Of a DNA stretch of 45,698 nucleotides, positions 7,775 to 16,694 are shown in pieces. Position 1 is the stretch's first letter. Every line of letters starts with the position of its first letter. Made by a program: the position numbers and the translations under genes. Source of the stretch: Arthrobacter sp. 131MFCol6.1 (GTDB lineage: Bacteria > Actinomycetota > Actinomycetes > Actinomycetales > Micrococcaceae); NCBI RefSeq assembly GCF_000374925.1, contig NZ_KB895542.1, positions 305,556 to 351,253 on the forward strand, in the 5' to 3' direction. A model generated the notes under the pieces. That model saw only the letters and a list, made by a program, of their open reading frames with translations. It had not been told where the DNA came from and did not search any database.

Positions 7775-8947
7775 ATGACTCCAAGCGCTGCGGCCCGGGC
7801 CGGCACGACCACCTTCAGTACGTCCGACAATGGCGCAGCCGGCAATGCCGCCAATGATGGCGCCGCCGCGGGTGCCGCCGCCCGCGGCCTCGATGCCGGG
7901 CACCCGCTGATGGACGGCCGCACCGCGGATTCGCCGCTGATCACCGCCTACCGCGGCGGCAAGCCCTCCCGCCGTCCAGTCTGGTTCATGCGCCAGGCCG
8001 GCCGCTCACTCCCCGAGTACCTCAAGGTACGTGAGGGCGTCGCGATGCTGGACTCCTGCCTGCGCCCCGAGCTGGCTTCCGAGATCACCCTGCAGCCGGT
8101 CCGCCGCCACGACGTCGATGCCGCCATCTTTTTCTCGGACATTGTCATCCCGCTCAAGCTGGCCGGCGTCGGCGTGGACATCGTGCCCGGCGTCGGACCC
8201 GTTCTGGACAAGCCGGTCCGCACGGCCGCTGACGTTGCCGCCCTGCCGCAACTGACCTGGGAGGCCCTGGAGCCCATCCGCGAGGCCGTCCGGCTGACGG
8301 TGGCCGAGCTCGGCAGTACCCCGCTGATCGGCTTCGCCGGTGCCCCGTTTACCCTTGCCGCGTACATGGTGGAAGGCAAGCCTTCCCGCGACCACCTCGG
8401 CCCGCGCACTATGATGCACGCCGACCCCGAGACCTGGACTGCCCTGGCCAACTGGGCCGCCGATGCCTCGGGGATGTTCCTCCGCGCGCAGCTGGAAGCC
8501 GGCGCCTCCGCCGGCCAGCTCTTCGACTCCTGGGCCGGTTCGCTGGGACTGGCCGACTACCAGCGCTTCGTTGCGCCGGCGTCATCCCGGGCCCTGGACC
8601 ATGTCCGGCACCTCGGCGCACCGCTGATCCACTTCGGCACCGGCACGTCGGAACTGCTCGTCGCGATGCGCGACGTCGGCGTCGACGTCGTGGGGGTCGA
8701 CTACCGGCTGCCGCTGGACGAGGCCAACCGCCGCCTCGGCGGCACCGTTCCGCTGCAGGGCAACATCGACCCGGCACTGCTTTCGGCACCGTGGGAAGTC
8801 CTCGAAGCCCACGTCCGCGAGGTGATCGCGGCCGGCTCCGCTGCGCCCGGGCACGTCGTGAACCTCGGCCACGGGGTGCCGCCGGAGACGGATCCTGAGG
8901 TGCTCACGCGCGTGGTCGAACTCATCCACTCCATCGCTCCGGAGTAG
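7775..8947 (+). CDS. hemE: Uroporphyrinogen decarboxylase
   Basis: HemE removes the four acetate carboxyls of uroporphyrinogen III to give coproporphyrinogen III, the substrate of the adjacent CgoX/HemY. The 390-residue protein carries the first family signature, PVWFMRQAGRSLPEYLK (near residues 69-85, with the substrate-binding Arg), and the second, GFAGAPFTLAAYMVEG. The C-terminal GNIDP and HVVNLGHGV elements are also present. The N-terminal 55 residues are a low-complexity Ala/Gly/Thr extension absent from most homologues. The ATG at 7775 is preferred; an ORF upstream to 7655 lacks family similarity. CACAAT lies seven bases before the ATG and could be a weak -10. A GTG start for the next gene follows the stop by four bases, so hemE and hemY form one transcript. 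Confidence 0.95.
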   Translation: MTPSAAARAGTTTFSTSDNGAAGNAANDGAAAGAAARGLDAGHPLMDGRTADSPLITAYRGGKPSRRPVWFMRQAGRSLPEYLKVREGVAMLDSCLRPELASEITLQPVRRHDVDAAIFFSDIVIPLKLAGVGVDIVPGVGPVLDKPVRTAADVAALPQLTWEALEPIREAVRLTVAELGSTPLIGFAGAPFTLAAYMVEGKPSRDHLGPRTMMHADPETWTALANWAADASGMFLRAQLEAGASAGQLFDSWAGSLGLADYQRFVAPASSRALDHVRHLGAPLIHFGTGTSELLVAMRDVGVDVVGVDYRLPLDEANRRLGGTVPLQGNIDPALLSAPWEVLEAHVREVIAAGSAAPGHVVNLGHGVPPETDPEVLTRVVELIHSIAPE

Positions 8948-8951
8948 GGGC

Positions 8952-10478
8952 GTGGACGCAGGCGCCGCCGGGACTCCCGGGGAAGGCACCGCCGTCGTGA
9001 TCGGGGGCGGGATCTCCGGGCTGCTTGCGGCACGGGAATTCGCCCGGGCCGGGGTCCGCACCACCGTCCTGGAGGCCGGCGAGGCCTGGGGCGGTTGCGT
9101 CGGCAGCCATGCCGTGGCCGGACTGACCCTGGACAGCGGCGCGGAATCTTTCGCCACCCGCACCGCCGCCGTAGCCGATCTCGCCGCGGAGCTCGGGCTG
9201 GCCGGCGAGATCGTTGCGCCGAACCCCGGCGGGGCCTGGGTCCAGTTGCCTGACGGTCCCCGGGAACTGCCCAAGACCGGTGTGCTGGGCATCCCGGCGA
9301 GCCCGTGGGACCCGGAAGTCCGCCGGTCGCTGGGCCTGCTGGGTTCCCTCCGCGCCTCCGTCGACGCCGTGCTGCCGGCCTCGCTGGGCACCGCTGCCGG
9401 GGCAACGAGCGTGTCAGCCCTGGTCCGCCGGCGGATGGGCAGGCGGGTCCTGGACCGCCTCGTGGCGCCGGTGGTCGGCGGCGTCCACTCGGCCGATCCC
9501 TCAGCCCTCGACGTCGACATGGTGGCCCCCGGTCTGCGGGCCGGCATCCGTCAGCACGGTTCCCTCGCCGCCGCCGTCGCGGCTCAGCGCAGGGGAGCGG
9601 CGACCGCCATGGCTGGCCCCTCCGGACCAGCCGGAACGGCCGGGACAGCCCAGGCCGCCGGGCTCCAGAAGGCCGGCTCCGCCGTCGCCGGGCTGCGCGG
9701 CGGCATGCACACGCTCGTCGCCGCCCTGCTGGCCGATCTGCGTCAGCGCGGCGTCACCCTGCTGCCCCGCACCCCGGCCCGGTCAGTGCGGCGCACAGCC
9801 GACGGCTGGCGCGTGGCCACAGACCAGACCACTTTCGACGCCGGGCTCCTCGTGGTTGCGGTCGAAGGTCCCGCCGCCGTCGGGCTGCTTGAGGAGTCCC
9901 TGCCGGAACTTGCCGGCCACCGCCCCGATGCCGGACCCGACGTCAGCCTTGTCACGCTCGTGGTGGACCTCCCGGCCCTTGACGCGGCGCCACGCGGCAC
10001 CGGCGTGCTTGTTGCGCCGCAGAGCCCGGGCGTGCAGGCCAAGGCGCTGACGCACGCCACCGCCAAATGGGCCTGGCTGGCGGAGCAGGCAGGCCCGGGA
10101 AGGCATGTTCTCCGGCTCTCCTACGGACGGAGCGCAGCTCCCGGGGCTGTTACTCCCCGGGCAATGCCCGAGTCCCGCGGCGGCGGACTGGCCACAGCGC
10201 CGCGCTCCGACGATGAACTTTTCCGCGCAGCGCTGGCTGATGCCTCGGCCCTGCTGGCCGTACCCGTCGGCGCCGGGGACGTGGCCGATTGGGACGTGGT
10301 CCGCTGGGCCGGTGCGCTGCCGTTTGCGTCCCTGGGCCACAGGCAGCGCGTCGCGGCCGTCCGGAGCATCTGTGCCGCGGACGGCACGCTTGCCGTGGTG
10401 GGCGGCTGGCTGTCCGGCAATGGCCTGGCCGCGATCGTCGCCGACACCCCGCAGCAGGTCCGCAGGCTGTTGCCCTGA
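8952..10478 (+). CDS. hemY: Coproporphyrinogen III / protoporphyrinogen oxidase (HemY/CgoX type)
   Basis: This 508-residue FAD enzyme oxidises coproporphyrinogen III to coproporphyrin III with O2 in the actinobacterial (coproporphyrin-dependent) heme pathway; the older name is protoporphyrinogen oxidase. The N-terminal dinucleotide motif VVIGGGISGLLAAREFA is followed by VLEAGEAWGG and the TLDSGAESFATR segment typical of the PPO family. The C-terminal FAD segment VVGGWLSGNGLAAIVAD is intact. An Ala/Gly-rich insertion around residues 215-240 (AGPSGPAGTAGTAQAAG) is not part of the core. The GTG start at 8952 follows the hemE stop by four bases. The co-encoded HemQ and Cys-containing HemH make the CgoX reaction more likely than classical PPO. 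Confidence 0.92.
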   Translation: MDAGAAGTPGEGTAVVIGGGISGLLAAREFARAGVRTTVLEAGEAWGGCVGSHAVAGLTLDSGAESFATRTAAVADLAAELGLAGEIVAPNPGGAWVQLPDGPRELPKTGVLGIPASPWDPEVRRSLGLLGSLRASVDAVLPASLGTAAGATSVSALVRRRMGRRVLDRLVAPVVGGVHSADPSALDVDMVAPGLRAGIRQHGSLAAAVAAQRRGAATAMAGPSGPAGTAGTAQAAGLQKAGSAVAGLRGGMHTLVAALLADLRQRGVTLLPRTPARSVRRTADGWRVATDQTTFDAGLLVVAVEGPAAVGLLEESLPELAGHRPDAGPDVSLVTLVVDLPALDAAPRGTGVLVAPQSPGVQAKALTHATAKWAWLAEQAGPGRHVLRLSYGRSAAPGAVTPRAMPESRGGGLATAPRSDDELFRAALADASALLAVPVGAGDVADWDVVRWAGALPFASLGHRQRVAAVRSICAADGTLAVVGGWLSGNGLAAIVADTPQQVRRLLP

Positions 10479-10580
10479 AAGCGGGTTGCCCTGAACGCGG
10501 CTGCGTTCAATTGGTTGCCCTGAACGCGGCTGCGCCCAGTTTAGTTGCACTGAATTTGGCTGCCCAGAACGCGGTCCTCC
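10470..10580 (+). repeat. Degenerate 26-29-bp tandem repeats seeded from the 3' end of hemY
   Basis: GTTGCCCTGAA, which includes the hemY stop codon TGA, recurs at about 10470, 10486 and 10514 and, as GTTGCACTGAA, at 10543. The following bases AACGCGGCTGC are repeated as well. The array drifts with distance from the gene. No gene is seen between 10479 and 10710; the stretch holds this repeat and the promoter of the next gene. Confidence 0.75.
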
Positions 10581-10710
10581 GAGTCCCAAAAGCACCTTCA
10601 GCCACAGGAATCACAGCGGCTCCAAAGGCACCCTGAACCCCTCCGGTCCCGGTGGTTTCGTGCCGGAAATTCGCGGTTTTTGCAAGTTTTTCCTGCCGAT
10701 CGATTCCGGC

Positions 10711-10716
10711 TAGGCT
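10711..10716 (+). promoter_or_regulatory. Putative -10 element of the secreted Pro/Ala-rich protein gene
   Basis: TAGGCT lies eight bases before the ATG at 10725 and two bases before an alternative ATG at 10719. With transcription starting about seven bases after the hexamer, only the 10725 start would be on the mRNA, essentially leaderless. Confidence 0.45.
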
Positions 10717-10724
10717 CGATGACC

Positions 10725-11567
10725 ATGTTTACTTTCAGGTCCAAGGTGTCAACAACGAAGACCCGGAGCCATCGGGGCCTTCGAAGGGGTGCGGCGGCGG
10801 TCGCGCTCGGGGCCGCACTGGCTGCCACCGCCGGGGCTCCTGCCTCGCAGGCGGCCACCGGGTTGTCCGCAGCGGCGTCCACCGCACCGTCCGCGCAAGG
10901 TTCGCTGACACTTGGCCTCGACGACGTGCTGGACAGCCTGCTCGGCTCCTCCAAGACGCCGAGCCCCTCGCCGTCCGCCGACCCGGGGGAGGCCACCCCG
11001 TCGCCCGGCAGCAGCCCGGAACCCAGCGACCCCGAACCCAGCGACCCCGAGCCCAGCGACCCGGAACCCAGCGACCCCGAGCCCACGGCCCCGCACACCA
11101 GTACCCCGCCGCCGTCGGGCACGCCGTCCGCGAAAGTTGCACCGCCCGCCGGACCGCAGGATCCCGGCGCGCCGCCCGCGGCCCCGGCTCCGGGAGCTCC
11201 CGCCGCAGACGGTTCCGCCGGGACCGCGCCCACCGGACAGGCCCCCGGCCAACCGCCACCGGGCAGTGCGGGCGCCGACCCGGCGGCTGAGCCCCAGTCC
11301 GGCACCGCGGTGCCGGCCGCGGGCAGCGTTACCGGCACGCAGTCGGCCTCGCAGTCGGCCACGCCGCATCCGTCCCCAAGCGGTTCAAACACAACCGGCT
11401 GGACCCAGACCCAGGCCCCGGCCAAGGGCCACTCCGGCAACACCTCCCTCGAGGCAACCTCGACGTTGGAACCGGCCGGTCCGTCCCCGCTGGTCGGCTG
11501 GGGCATCTCCCTGGTAGCGCTCTCGCTTGGCGCCGGCGTCGCGGTCCTTCGGATGCGCCGGAGCTGA
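10725..11567 (+). CDS. Secreted Pro/Ala/Ser-rich protein with a C-terminal membrane anchor, unknown function
   Basis: The protein has 280 residues. Residues 1-45 form a signal peptide: a basic stretch with KTRSHRGLRRG, a hydrophobic AAAVALGAALAATAGA core and an ASQA-A cleavage site. A short LDDVLDSLLGSS segment follows. The middle is disordered and Pro/Ala/Ser/Thr-rich, with five EPSDP-type units encoded by 15-bp tandem repeats at 11019-11093. The C-terminus, SPLVGWGISLVALSLGAGVAVLRMRRS, is one transmembrane helix with a basic tail. It looks like a sortase-type anchor but has no LPXTG motif. It lies between hemY and hemQ, separated from hemQ by a strong terminator, so it may be a surface protein inserted into the heme cluster. 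No family is recognised. An ATG at 10719 would add two residues. Confidence 0.75.
   Translation: MFTFRSKVSTTKTRSHRGLRRGAAAVALGAALAATAGAPASQAATGLSAAASTAPSAQGSLTLGLDDVLDSLLGSSKTPSPSPSADPGEATPSPGSSPEPSDPEPSDPEPSDPEPSDPEPTAPHTSTPPPSGTPSAKVAPPAGPQDPGAPPAAPAPGAPAADGSAGTAPTGQAPGQPPPGSAGADPAAEPQSGTAVPAAGSVTGTQSASQSATPHPSPSGSNTTGWTQTQAPAKGHSGNTSLEATSTLEPAGPSPLVGWGISLVALSLGAGVAVLRMRRS
11019..11093 (+). repeat. 15-bp in-frame tandem repeats encoding EPSDP
   Basis: Five near-identical 15-base units (GAACCCAGCGACCCC and variants) start at 11019, 11034, 11049, 11064 and 11079. They encode Glu-Pro-Ser-Asp-Pro. The frame is kept for any copy number. Confidence 0.85.
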
Positions 11568-11622
11568 CAGGACCCTTTCCCAAGGACCCGCCTCACGCGG
11601 GCCCTCCTCCCGCATGTGAAAT

Positions 11623-11657
11623 AAAGCACTTCTACGCGTTGTAGAAGTGCTTTTTTT
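11623..11657 (+). terminator. Strong intrinsic terminator
   Basis: AAAGCACTTCTAC and GTAGAAGTGCTTT form a perfect 13-bp stem with a five-base loop, followed by a T run to 11657. This is the clearest Rho-independent terminator in the window. It ends the transcript of the secreted protein gene, and possibly hemE-hemY read-through, just 36 bases before hemQ. TTGTAG inside the right arm is 17 bases from TTAGCT at 11662, so a hemQ promoter may overlap it. Confidence 0.9.
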
Positions 11658-11692
11658 CGACTTAGCTGGGGAGAGGAGGCAGACTGGTATGC

Positions 11693-12439
11693 ATGAGCCA
11701 CACTTCTGCCGAATCTGTCACTAAAACCGGAATGTCAGCCCCCGGAGAATCCGTCGCCGGGGCATCGGCGCCCGAAGATTCAACTGAGCAGTTCTTCACC
11801 CTTTGGACCGTATTCAAGCGGTCAGCGGACATCCTGCGCGGCGCCGATGCCGCTGAGGACTTCGACGCCCTGATGAAAAGCCTCGCCGACGCCGGGGTTG
11901 TCCACCGCGGCAGCTACGACGTCTCGGCGATGCGGGCCGACGCGGACATCATGGTCTGGCTGCATGGTCCCCGGCCGGAAGCGCTGCAGCGGGCAGTGCG
12001 GGACATCCGGCGCAGCAAGCTGTTCGCCGGCACCGAGATCGTCTGGTCCGCCATGGGCGTGCACCGCGAGGCCGAATTCGCCAAGAACCACACCCCGGCG
12101 TTCTCCCGCGGCGTGGAACCGGCGGAATGGCTCTGCGTCTACCCCTTCGTCCGCTCCTACGAGTGGTACCTCCTGCCGGACGCCGAGCGCGGCGCCATGC
12201 TCCGCGACCACGGCATGCTGGGCCGCGACTTCCCCCAGGTCATCTCCAACACCGTGTCCTCGTTCGCCCTGGGCGACTGGGAATGGATCCTCGGACTGGA
12301 AGCCCCCGAGCTCGTGGACCTCGTGGACCTGATGCGCCACCTCCGGGCCACCGAAGCCCGGCACCACGTCCGCGAAGAAATCCCGTTCTACACCGGCCGC
12401 CGCGTCACCGCCGCCGAGATTGCCGAGGTCCTGGCATGA
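11693..12439 (+). CDS. hemQ: Coproheme decarboxylase (HemQ/ChdC, chlorite dismutase family)
   Basis: HemQ uses H2O2 to decarboxylate coproheme III to heme b, the last step of the coproporphyrin-dependent pathway. The 248-residue protein has the chlorite-dismutase-like fold signature. FFTLWTVFKRS opens the first ferredoxin-like repeat. WLCVYPFVRSYEWYLLP contains the conserved Tyr150. RDHGMLGRDF carries His173, the proposed heme-iron ligand. DWEWILGLEAPELVDLVDLM follows, then a C-terminal PFYTGRR. The first 30 residues are a disordered extension. AGGAGG lies 13 bases before the ATG, slightly far. The stop overlaps the hemH start as ATGA, so translation is coupled to the ferrochelatase that supplies its substrate. 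Confidence 0.95.
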   Translation: MSHTSAESVTKTGMSAPGESVAGASAPEDSTEQFFTLWTVFKRSADILRGADAAEDFDALMKSLADAGVVHRGSYDVSAMRADADIMVWLHGPRPEALQRAVRDIRRSKLFAGTEIVWSAMGVHREAEFAKNHTPAFSRGVEPAEWLCVYPFVRSYEWYLLPDAERGAMLRDHGMLGRDFPQVISNTVSSFALGDWEWILGLEAPELVDLVDLMRHLRATEARHHVREEIPFYTGRRVTAAEIAEVLA

Positions 12440-13731
12440 GCCCGCTGGATCCTCAGGAATCCGCCGCCTCAGTAACGGCCGTGAACGCCGTCACCGAGGC
12501 CGGCCGGATGGCCCCCAAGGAGTACGACGCCGTGCTCCTCGCCTCGTTCGGCGGGCCCGAAGGCCAGGAGGACGTCATCCCGTTCCTCCGCAACGTCACC
12601 CGCGGCCGCGGCATCCCCGACGAACGGCTCGAAGAGGTCTCGCACCACTACCGCGCCAACGGCGGCATCAGCCCCATCAACGCACAGAACCGTCAGCTCA
12701 AGGCCGGCCTCGAGGCCGAACTTGCCGCCCGCGGCATCGCGCTGCCGGTGTTCTGGGGCAACCGCAACTGGGACCCGTACATCCCGCAGACCCTGCAGGA
12801 GATCTACGACGCCGGCCACCGCAAGGTGCTCATGCTCACCACGAGTGCCTACTCCTGCTACTCCAGCTGCCGCCAGTACCGCGAGGACATCGGCATGGCG
12901 CTGACCGAAACCGGGCTCGACGGCAAGCTCGAGGTCGACAAGGTGCGCCAGTACTTCGACCACCCCGGGTTCGTGGAGCCCTTCATCGAGGGAACCGCCG
13001 CCGGCCTCGCCGACGTCCGTGCCCAACTGGCCGCGGCCGGCACCCCGGACGCCCCCGTACACATCCTGTTCGCGACGCACTCCATCCCGACCCGCGACGC
13101 CGAGGCAGCGGGCCGGTCCGAGGGTGAGCCGCGCACCTTCGAGGAAGACTCCGCGTACGCCGCGCAGCATCTGGCCTCCGGCACCGAGATCATCCGCCGG
13201 GTGGAAGATGAGACGGGCCTGACCGCACCCTGGTCCCTCGTCTACCAGTCCCGCTCCGGCGCCCCGCATGTGCCGTGGCTCGAACCGGACATCAACGACG
13301 CCATCGAGGAGCTCGCCGGCCAGGGTGTCAAGGGCATCGTGATTGTGCCGCTGGGCTTTGTCAGCGACCACATGGAAGTGGTCTGGGACCTGGACACCGA
13401 GGCGCTTGAGACCTGCGCCCGGCTGGAGCTGGCCGCAACCCGCGTCCCCACTCCCGGAACGCACCGCAAGTTTGTCTCCGGGCTCGTGGACCTCATCTGC
13501 GAGCGGACCGTCGCGAACAACATCGCCGAGCGGCCGCACCTGACCAAGCTCGGCCCCTGGTACGACGTCTGCCGTCCCGGCTGCTGCGCGAACTTCCGCG
13601 GCGAAAAGCCCACCATCGCCGGAGCCGACACCACCGTCGGGACCGGACACGATCCCTACCCGGCCGCAGCGGTGGCTTCGCGCACGGCGGCGGGCACGGC
13701 TGATACGGCGGCAGGCCGGGGGACCGCATGA
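12436..13731 (+). CDS. hemH: Coproporphyrin III ferrochelatase (CpfC/HemH)
   Basis: This 431-residue enzyme inserts Fe2+ into coproporphyrin III to make coproheme for HemQ. LLASFGGPEG near residue 35 opens the family; FATHSIPTRD holds the catalytic His215, and GFVSDHMEVVWDLD supplies the conserved Glu314. The cysteines in TSAYSCYSSCRQYRE and in VCRPGCCANFRG (379, 383, 384) match the [2Fe-2S] ligands known for mycobacterial ferrochelatase. The first 25 residues and the last 35 are low-complexity extensions. An ORF upstream in the same frame overlaps hemQ and is only the shadow of it; the real start is the ATG at 12436, giving ATGA overlaps at both ends (with hemQ and hemC). Confidence 0.94.
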   Translation: MSPLDPQESAASVTAVNAVTEAGRMAPKEYDAVLLASFGGPEGQEDVIPFLRNVTRGRGIPDERLEEVSHHYRANGGISPINAQNRQLKAGLEAELAARGIALPVFWGNRNWDPYIPQTLQEIYDAGHRKVLMLTTSAYSCYSSCRQYREDIGMALTETGLDGKLEVDKVRQYFDHPGFVEPFIEGTAAGLADVRAQLAAAGTPDAPVHILFATHSIPTRDAEAAGRSEGEPRTFEEDSAYAAQHLASGTEIIRRVEDETGLTAPWSLVYQSRSGAPHVPWLEPDINDAIEELAGQGVKGIVIVPLGFVSDHMEVVWDLDTEALETCARLELAATRVPTPGTHRKFVSGLVDLICERTVANNIAERPHLTKLGPWYDVCRPGCCANFRGEKPTIAGADTTVGTGHDPYPAAAVASRTAAGTADTAAGRGTA

Positions 13732-14726
13732 GCGTCCGGATCGGCACCCGCGCCAGCAAGCTCGCCCTGACCCAGACCCAACAGACCGCGGACCAGCTGG
13801 CCGCCGTCGGCGGGTTCCCCGTCGAGCTCGTCCACGTCCGGACCGACGGCGATGTCCTCAAAGGCTCGCTGTCCCAGATGGGCGGCACCGGCGTCTTCGT
13901 CGCCGCGCTCCGCGACGCCCTGCTGCAGAACACCTGCGATATCGCCGTGCATTCGCTCAAGGACCTCCCGACCGGTCCGGCGCTGGGCCTGACCCTGGCG
14001 GCCACACCCAAACGCGTCGACGTCCGGGACGTGCTGTGCGCCCGCGACGGGCTCAAACTTGCCGACCTGCCCAGCGGCGCGAGCGTCGGCACCGGCTCGC
14101 CGCGCCGCGCGGCCCAGCTCCGAGCCGTGCGTCCGGACCTGGACATCCGCGACATCCGCGGCAACGTGGACACCCGGCTGGGGCGCGTCCCCGGCCTGTC
14201 GGGCAACACGAACGACGCTGTCGTTGACGGCAAGTCGAACGACCTCGACGCCGTCGTCCTCGCCGCCGCCGGACTGCACCGGATCGGCCGGCTCGACGCG
14301 GTCAGCGAGTACCTCGAGACGGACATCATGCTGCCTGCCGCCGGGCAGGGTGCCCTGGCGATCGAATGCCGCACCGCCGACGCGCCTCGCAGGGCCGGGT
14401 CCACGGAAGGCTCCCAGGGCGTCCTGGCGCAGGCCCTCGCGGCCCTCGATGATCCGGACACCAGGCTCGCCGTCACGGCCGAACGCGCTTTGTTGGCCCG
14501 CCTGGAGGCCGGATGCGCCGCCCCCGTGGGCGCCTACGCCTACCGCAAAGGGAGCATGCTCCACCTCGAAGCGGTGGTCTGCGCAGTCGACGGCACGGCA
14601 ACCGTCCGTGACAAGAAGGCCACTGACGGCCTCACCGAGGTCGGGGCAACGCTGCTCGGGATCGAGCTGGCGGAAGTCCTGCTCGCCCGCGGCGCCGCGG
14701 ACATCGCGGACCTGGCAGCTTCCTGA
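13728..14726 (+). CDS. hemC: Hydroxymethylbilane synthase (porphobilinogen deaminase)
   Basis: HemC polymerises four porphobilinogens to hydroxymethylbilane, which HemD (next gene) cyclises. The 332-residue protein starts MSVRIGTRASKLAL. It carries the catalytic HSLKDLPTG (Asp79), the Arg-rich GTGSPRRAAQLRA and DIRGNVDTRLGR for substrate binding, and LLARLEAGCAAPVGAYA, whose Cys263 carries the dipyrromethane cofactor. A short insertion at about residues 155-171 (LSGNTNDAVVDGKSN) makes it slightly longer than usual. The ATG overlaps the hemH stop by four bases. Confidence 0.96.
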   Translation: MSVRIGTRASKLALTQTQQTADQLAAVGGFPVELVHVRTDGDVLKGSLSQMGGTGVFVAALRDALLQNTCDIAVHSLKDLPTGPALGLTLAATPKRVDVRDVLCARDGLKLADLPSGASVGTGSPRRAAQLRAVRPDLDIRDIRGNVDTRLGRVPGLSGNTNDAVVDGKSNDLDAVVLAAAGLHRIGRLDAVSEYLETDIMLPAAGQGALAIECRTADAPRRAGSTEGSQGVLAQALAALDDPDTRLAVTAERALLARLEAGCAAPVGAYAYRKGSMLHLEAVVCAVDGTATVRDKKATDGLTEVGATLLGIELAEVLLARGAADIADLAAS

Positions 14727-14745
14727 ACCGCGGATTCCACACTTC

Positions 14746-15714
14746 ATGGGACGGCACAGCGACCGCAACAACACGGGCGGGCCAGCCGGCGTGAGCGTGC
14801 CGGAGGGCGCCCGCGTGCTGGTTGCCCGCAGCCCGGACCGCGCGGGGGAGCTCGTCACGGCCCTCCGCCGTGTCGGCGCCGAGCCGTTGCTGCTGCCGCT
14901 GATCGACTTCGAGCAGGCCAGCGACCAGCACTCCCTTGACGTCGCCTTCGACGCCCTCGGTGCCGGGGCCTACACGTGGCTCGTGGTCAGCAGCGTGACC
15001 ACCGTCCAGGCACTTGAAGCGAAAGCCGCCGAACGCGGTGCCTCCCTCAGCAGCTGGCTGCCCGGCAGCATCCTCGTGGCCACGATCGGCCCGGCGACCC
15101 GCCGTGTGCTGGAATCCCGGGGCATCAGCGTCGACCTCGCACCCACGGGCCAGCAGTCCGGCACGGGCCTGCTCGACATCTGGCCCGCGAACCAGGGCAG
15201 CGTGCTCCTGCCCCAGGCGGACATTGCGGACCCCCGGCTGCGCAAGGGCCTCGAGGCCCGCGGTGCCGCCGTCCAGGCCGTCACCGCGTACAACACCGTC
15301 GACTATCCGGCCGATCCGCGCCGGGCCCTGCCCGCCTCCCCGCCAGCCCCGCCGCAGGCGGCCTTGACGCAGGGGAGCAGCCCAGCCCGGCAGGACGCTC
15401 CGCCGCCCGCCGTGCTCACCGCGGCCGAGGCCAAAGCCGAAATCGGTGCCGGCCGGCTGCACGCCGTCGTCGCCGCCTCGCCCAGCGCCGCACGCCGCAT
15501 CCACGCGCACCTCGCCCCGCTGGGCAACTGCCGTTTCGTCGCCATCGGACGCTCGACGGCGGCCGAGGCGGCTTCCCTCGGACTCACCGTCGACGCCGTC
15601 GCCGAAGAGCCGACGGCGTCCGGGCTGGTTGCCGCCGTCGTCCGGTCCCTTGACCACCAGCAGCCCCCACCGCATCCGTCAGTCGCAGAGCCCTCAGCAA
15701 AGGACACCATATGA
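14746..15714 (+). CDS. hemD: Uroporphyrinogen-III synthase
   Basis: HemD inverts ring D of hydroxymethylbilane and closes it to uroporphyrinogen III, the HemE substrate. The family is poorly conserved; the call rests on [21 protein letters not shown] at the start, the [14 protein letters not shown] segment, [13 protein letters not shown], the VTAYNTVDY strand, the [12 protein letters not shown] loop and [18 protein letters not shown] near the end, plus its place between hemC and hemB. It has 322 residues with a disordered insertion at about 195-220. Start choice: the ATG at 14746 has no clear ribosome binding site, and a GTG at 14791 is possible. Stop and hemB start overlap (ATGA). Confidence 0.92.
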   Translation: MGRHSDRNNTGGPAGVSVPEGARVLVARSPDRAGELVTALRRVGAEPLLLPLIDFEQASDQHSLDVAFDALGAGAYTWLVVSSVTTVQALEAKAAERGASLSSWLPGSILVATIGPATRRVLESRGISVDLAPTGQQSGTGLLDIWPANQGSVLLPQADIADPRLRKGLEARGAAVQAVTAYNTVDYPADPRRALPASPPAPPQAALTQGSSPARQDAPPPAVLTAAEAKAEIGAGRLHAVVAASPSAARRIHAHLAPLGNCRFVAIGRSTAAEAASLGLTVDAVAEEPTASGLVAAVVRSLDHQQPPPHPSVAEPSAKDTI

Positions 15715-16694
15715 GCTTCCCGACCCACCGCCCCCGCCGGCTCCGCACCACCCCGGCCATGCGCCGGCTGACGGCCGAACACCGGCTCTCAGCCTCGGAG
15801 CTCATCCTGCCGGCCTTCATCCGCGAAGGCCTGACCAAGCCCAACCCGATCGCCTCGATGCCCGGCGTGCAGCAGCACACCACCGATTCGCTCAGGCGTG
15901 CCGCGGCCGAGGCGGTGCAGCTGGGCGTCGGCGGCATCATGCTGTTCGGCGTCCCCGCCCTCCGGGACGCGCGCGGGACGGCGTCGCTGGACCCCGACGG
16001 CGTGCTGAACAAGGCCATCCGGGACGTCCGCGCCGAGGTCGGCGACGAACTCGTGGTCATGAGCGACGTGTGCCTCGACGAATTCACCGACCACGGCCAC
16101 TGCGGCGTCCTGGACGCCAACGGCTACGTCGACAACGATGCCACCCTGGAAATCTACGGCCAGATGGCGGTTGCCCAGGCCGACGCCGGCGCCCACGTCC
16201 TGGGCCCCTCCGGCATGATGGACGGCCAGGTCGCCGTGATCCGGCAGGCCCTGGAGGACGCCGGGCACGCCAACACCGCGATCGTGGCCTACGCCGCGAA
16301 ATACGCCTCCGCGTTCTACGGCCCGTTCCGCGAGGCCGTCGACTCGCAGTTGACCGGCGACCGCCGCACCTACCAGATGGACGCCGCCAACCGCCGGGAG
16401 GCCATCCTTGAGGTCGACCTGGACCTGGCCGAAGGCGCCGACATGGTCATGGTGAAGCCGGCCATGAGCTACCTGGACATCCTCGCCGACGTCGCCGCCA
16501 TGAGCCCGGTCCCCGTGGCCGCCTACCAGATTTCCGGCGAGTACTCGATGATCGAGGCTGCCGCCGCGAACGGCTGGATCGACCGCCGGGCCGCCATCAC
16601 CGAGTCCGTCCTGGGCATCAAACGCGCCGGCGCCAACATGGTGCTGACCTACTGGGCGAGCGAACTCGCCGGCTGGCTGAAGGAAACCCGATGA
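15711..16694 (+). CDS. hemB: Porphobilinogen synthase (delta-aminolevulinic acid dehydratase)
   Basis: HemB condenses two 5-aminolevulinates to porphobilinogen. The 327-residue protein has both Schiff-base lysines: Lys197 in [12 protein letters not shown] and Lys249 in [13 protein letters not shown]. The metal region reads [14 protein letters not shown], which keeps the first and last cysteines of the zinc type but has Asp in place of the middle one, so the site is intermediate between Zn- and Mg-type enzymes. The gene overlaps hemD at its start and the LLM oxidoreductase at its end by four bases each. It is therefore part of a tightly coupled hemQHCDB-LLM unit. Confidence 0.96.
   Translation: MSFPTHRPRRLRTTPAMRRLTAEHRLSASELILPAFIREGLTKPNPIASMPGVQQHTTDSLRRAAAEAVQLGVGGIMLFGVPALRDARGTASLDPDGVLNKAIRDVRAEVGDELVVMSDVCLDEFTDHGHCGVLDANGYVDNDATLEIYGQMAVAQADAGAHVLGPSGMMDGQVAVIRQALEDAGHANTAIVAYAAKYASAFYGPFREAVDSQLTGDRRTYQMDAANRREAILEVDLDLAEGADMVMVKPAMSYLDILADVAAMSPVPVAAYQISGEYSMIEAAAANGWIDRRAAITESVLGIKRAGANMVLTYWASELAGWLKETR

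Noticed and set aside
10725..11567. LPXTG cell-wall anchor
   Set aside because: The C-terminus has a hydrophobic segment and basic tail, but no LPXTG or close variant; only LEPAG is seen.
12127..12435. 103-codon N-terminal extension of HemH
   Set aside because: It overlaps hemQ, whose own frame is well conserved. The ATG at 12436 gives the normal ATGA overlap and family start.
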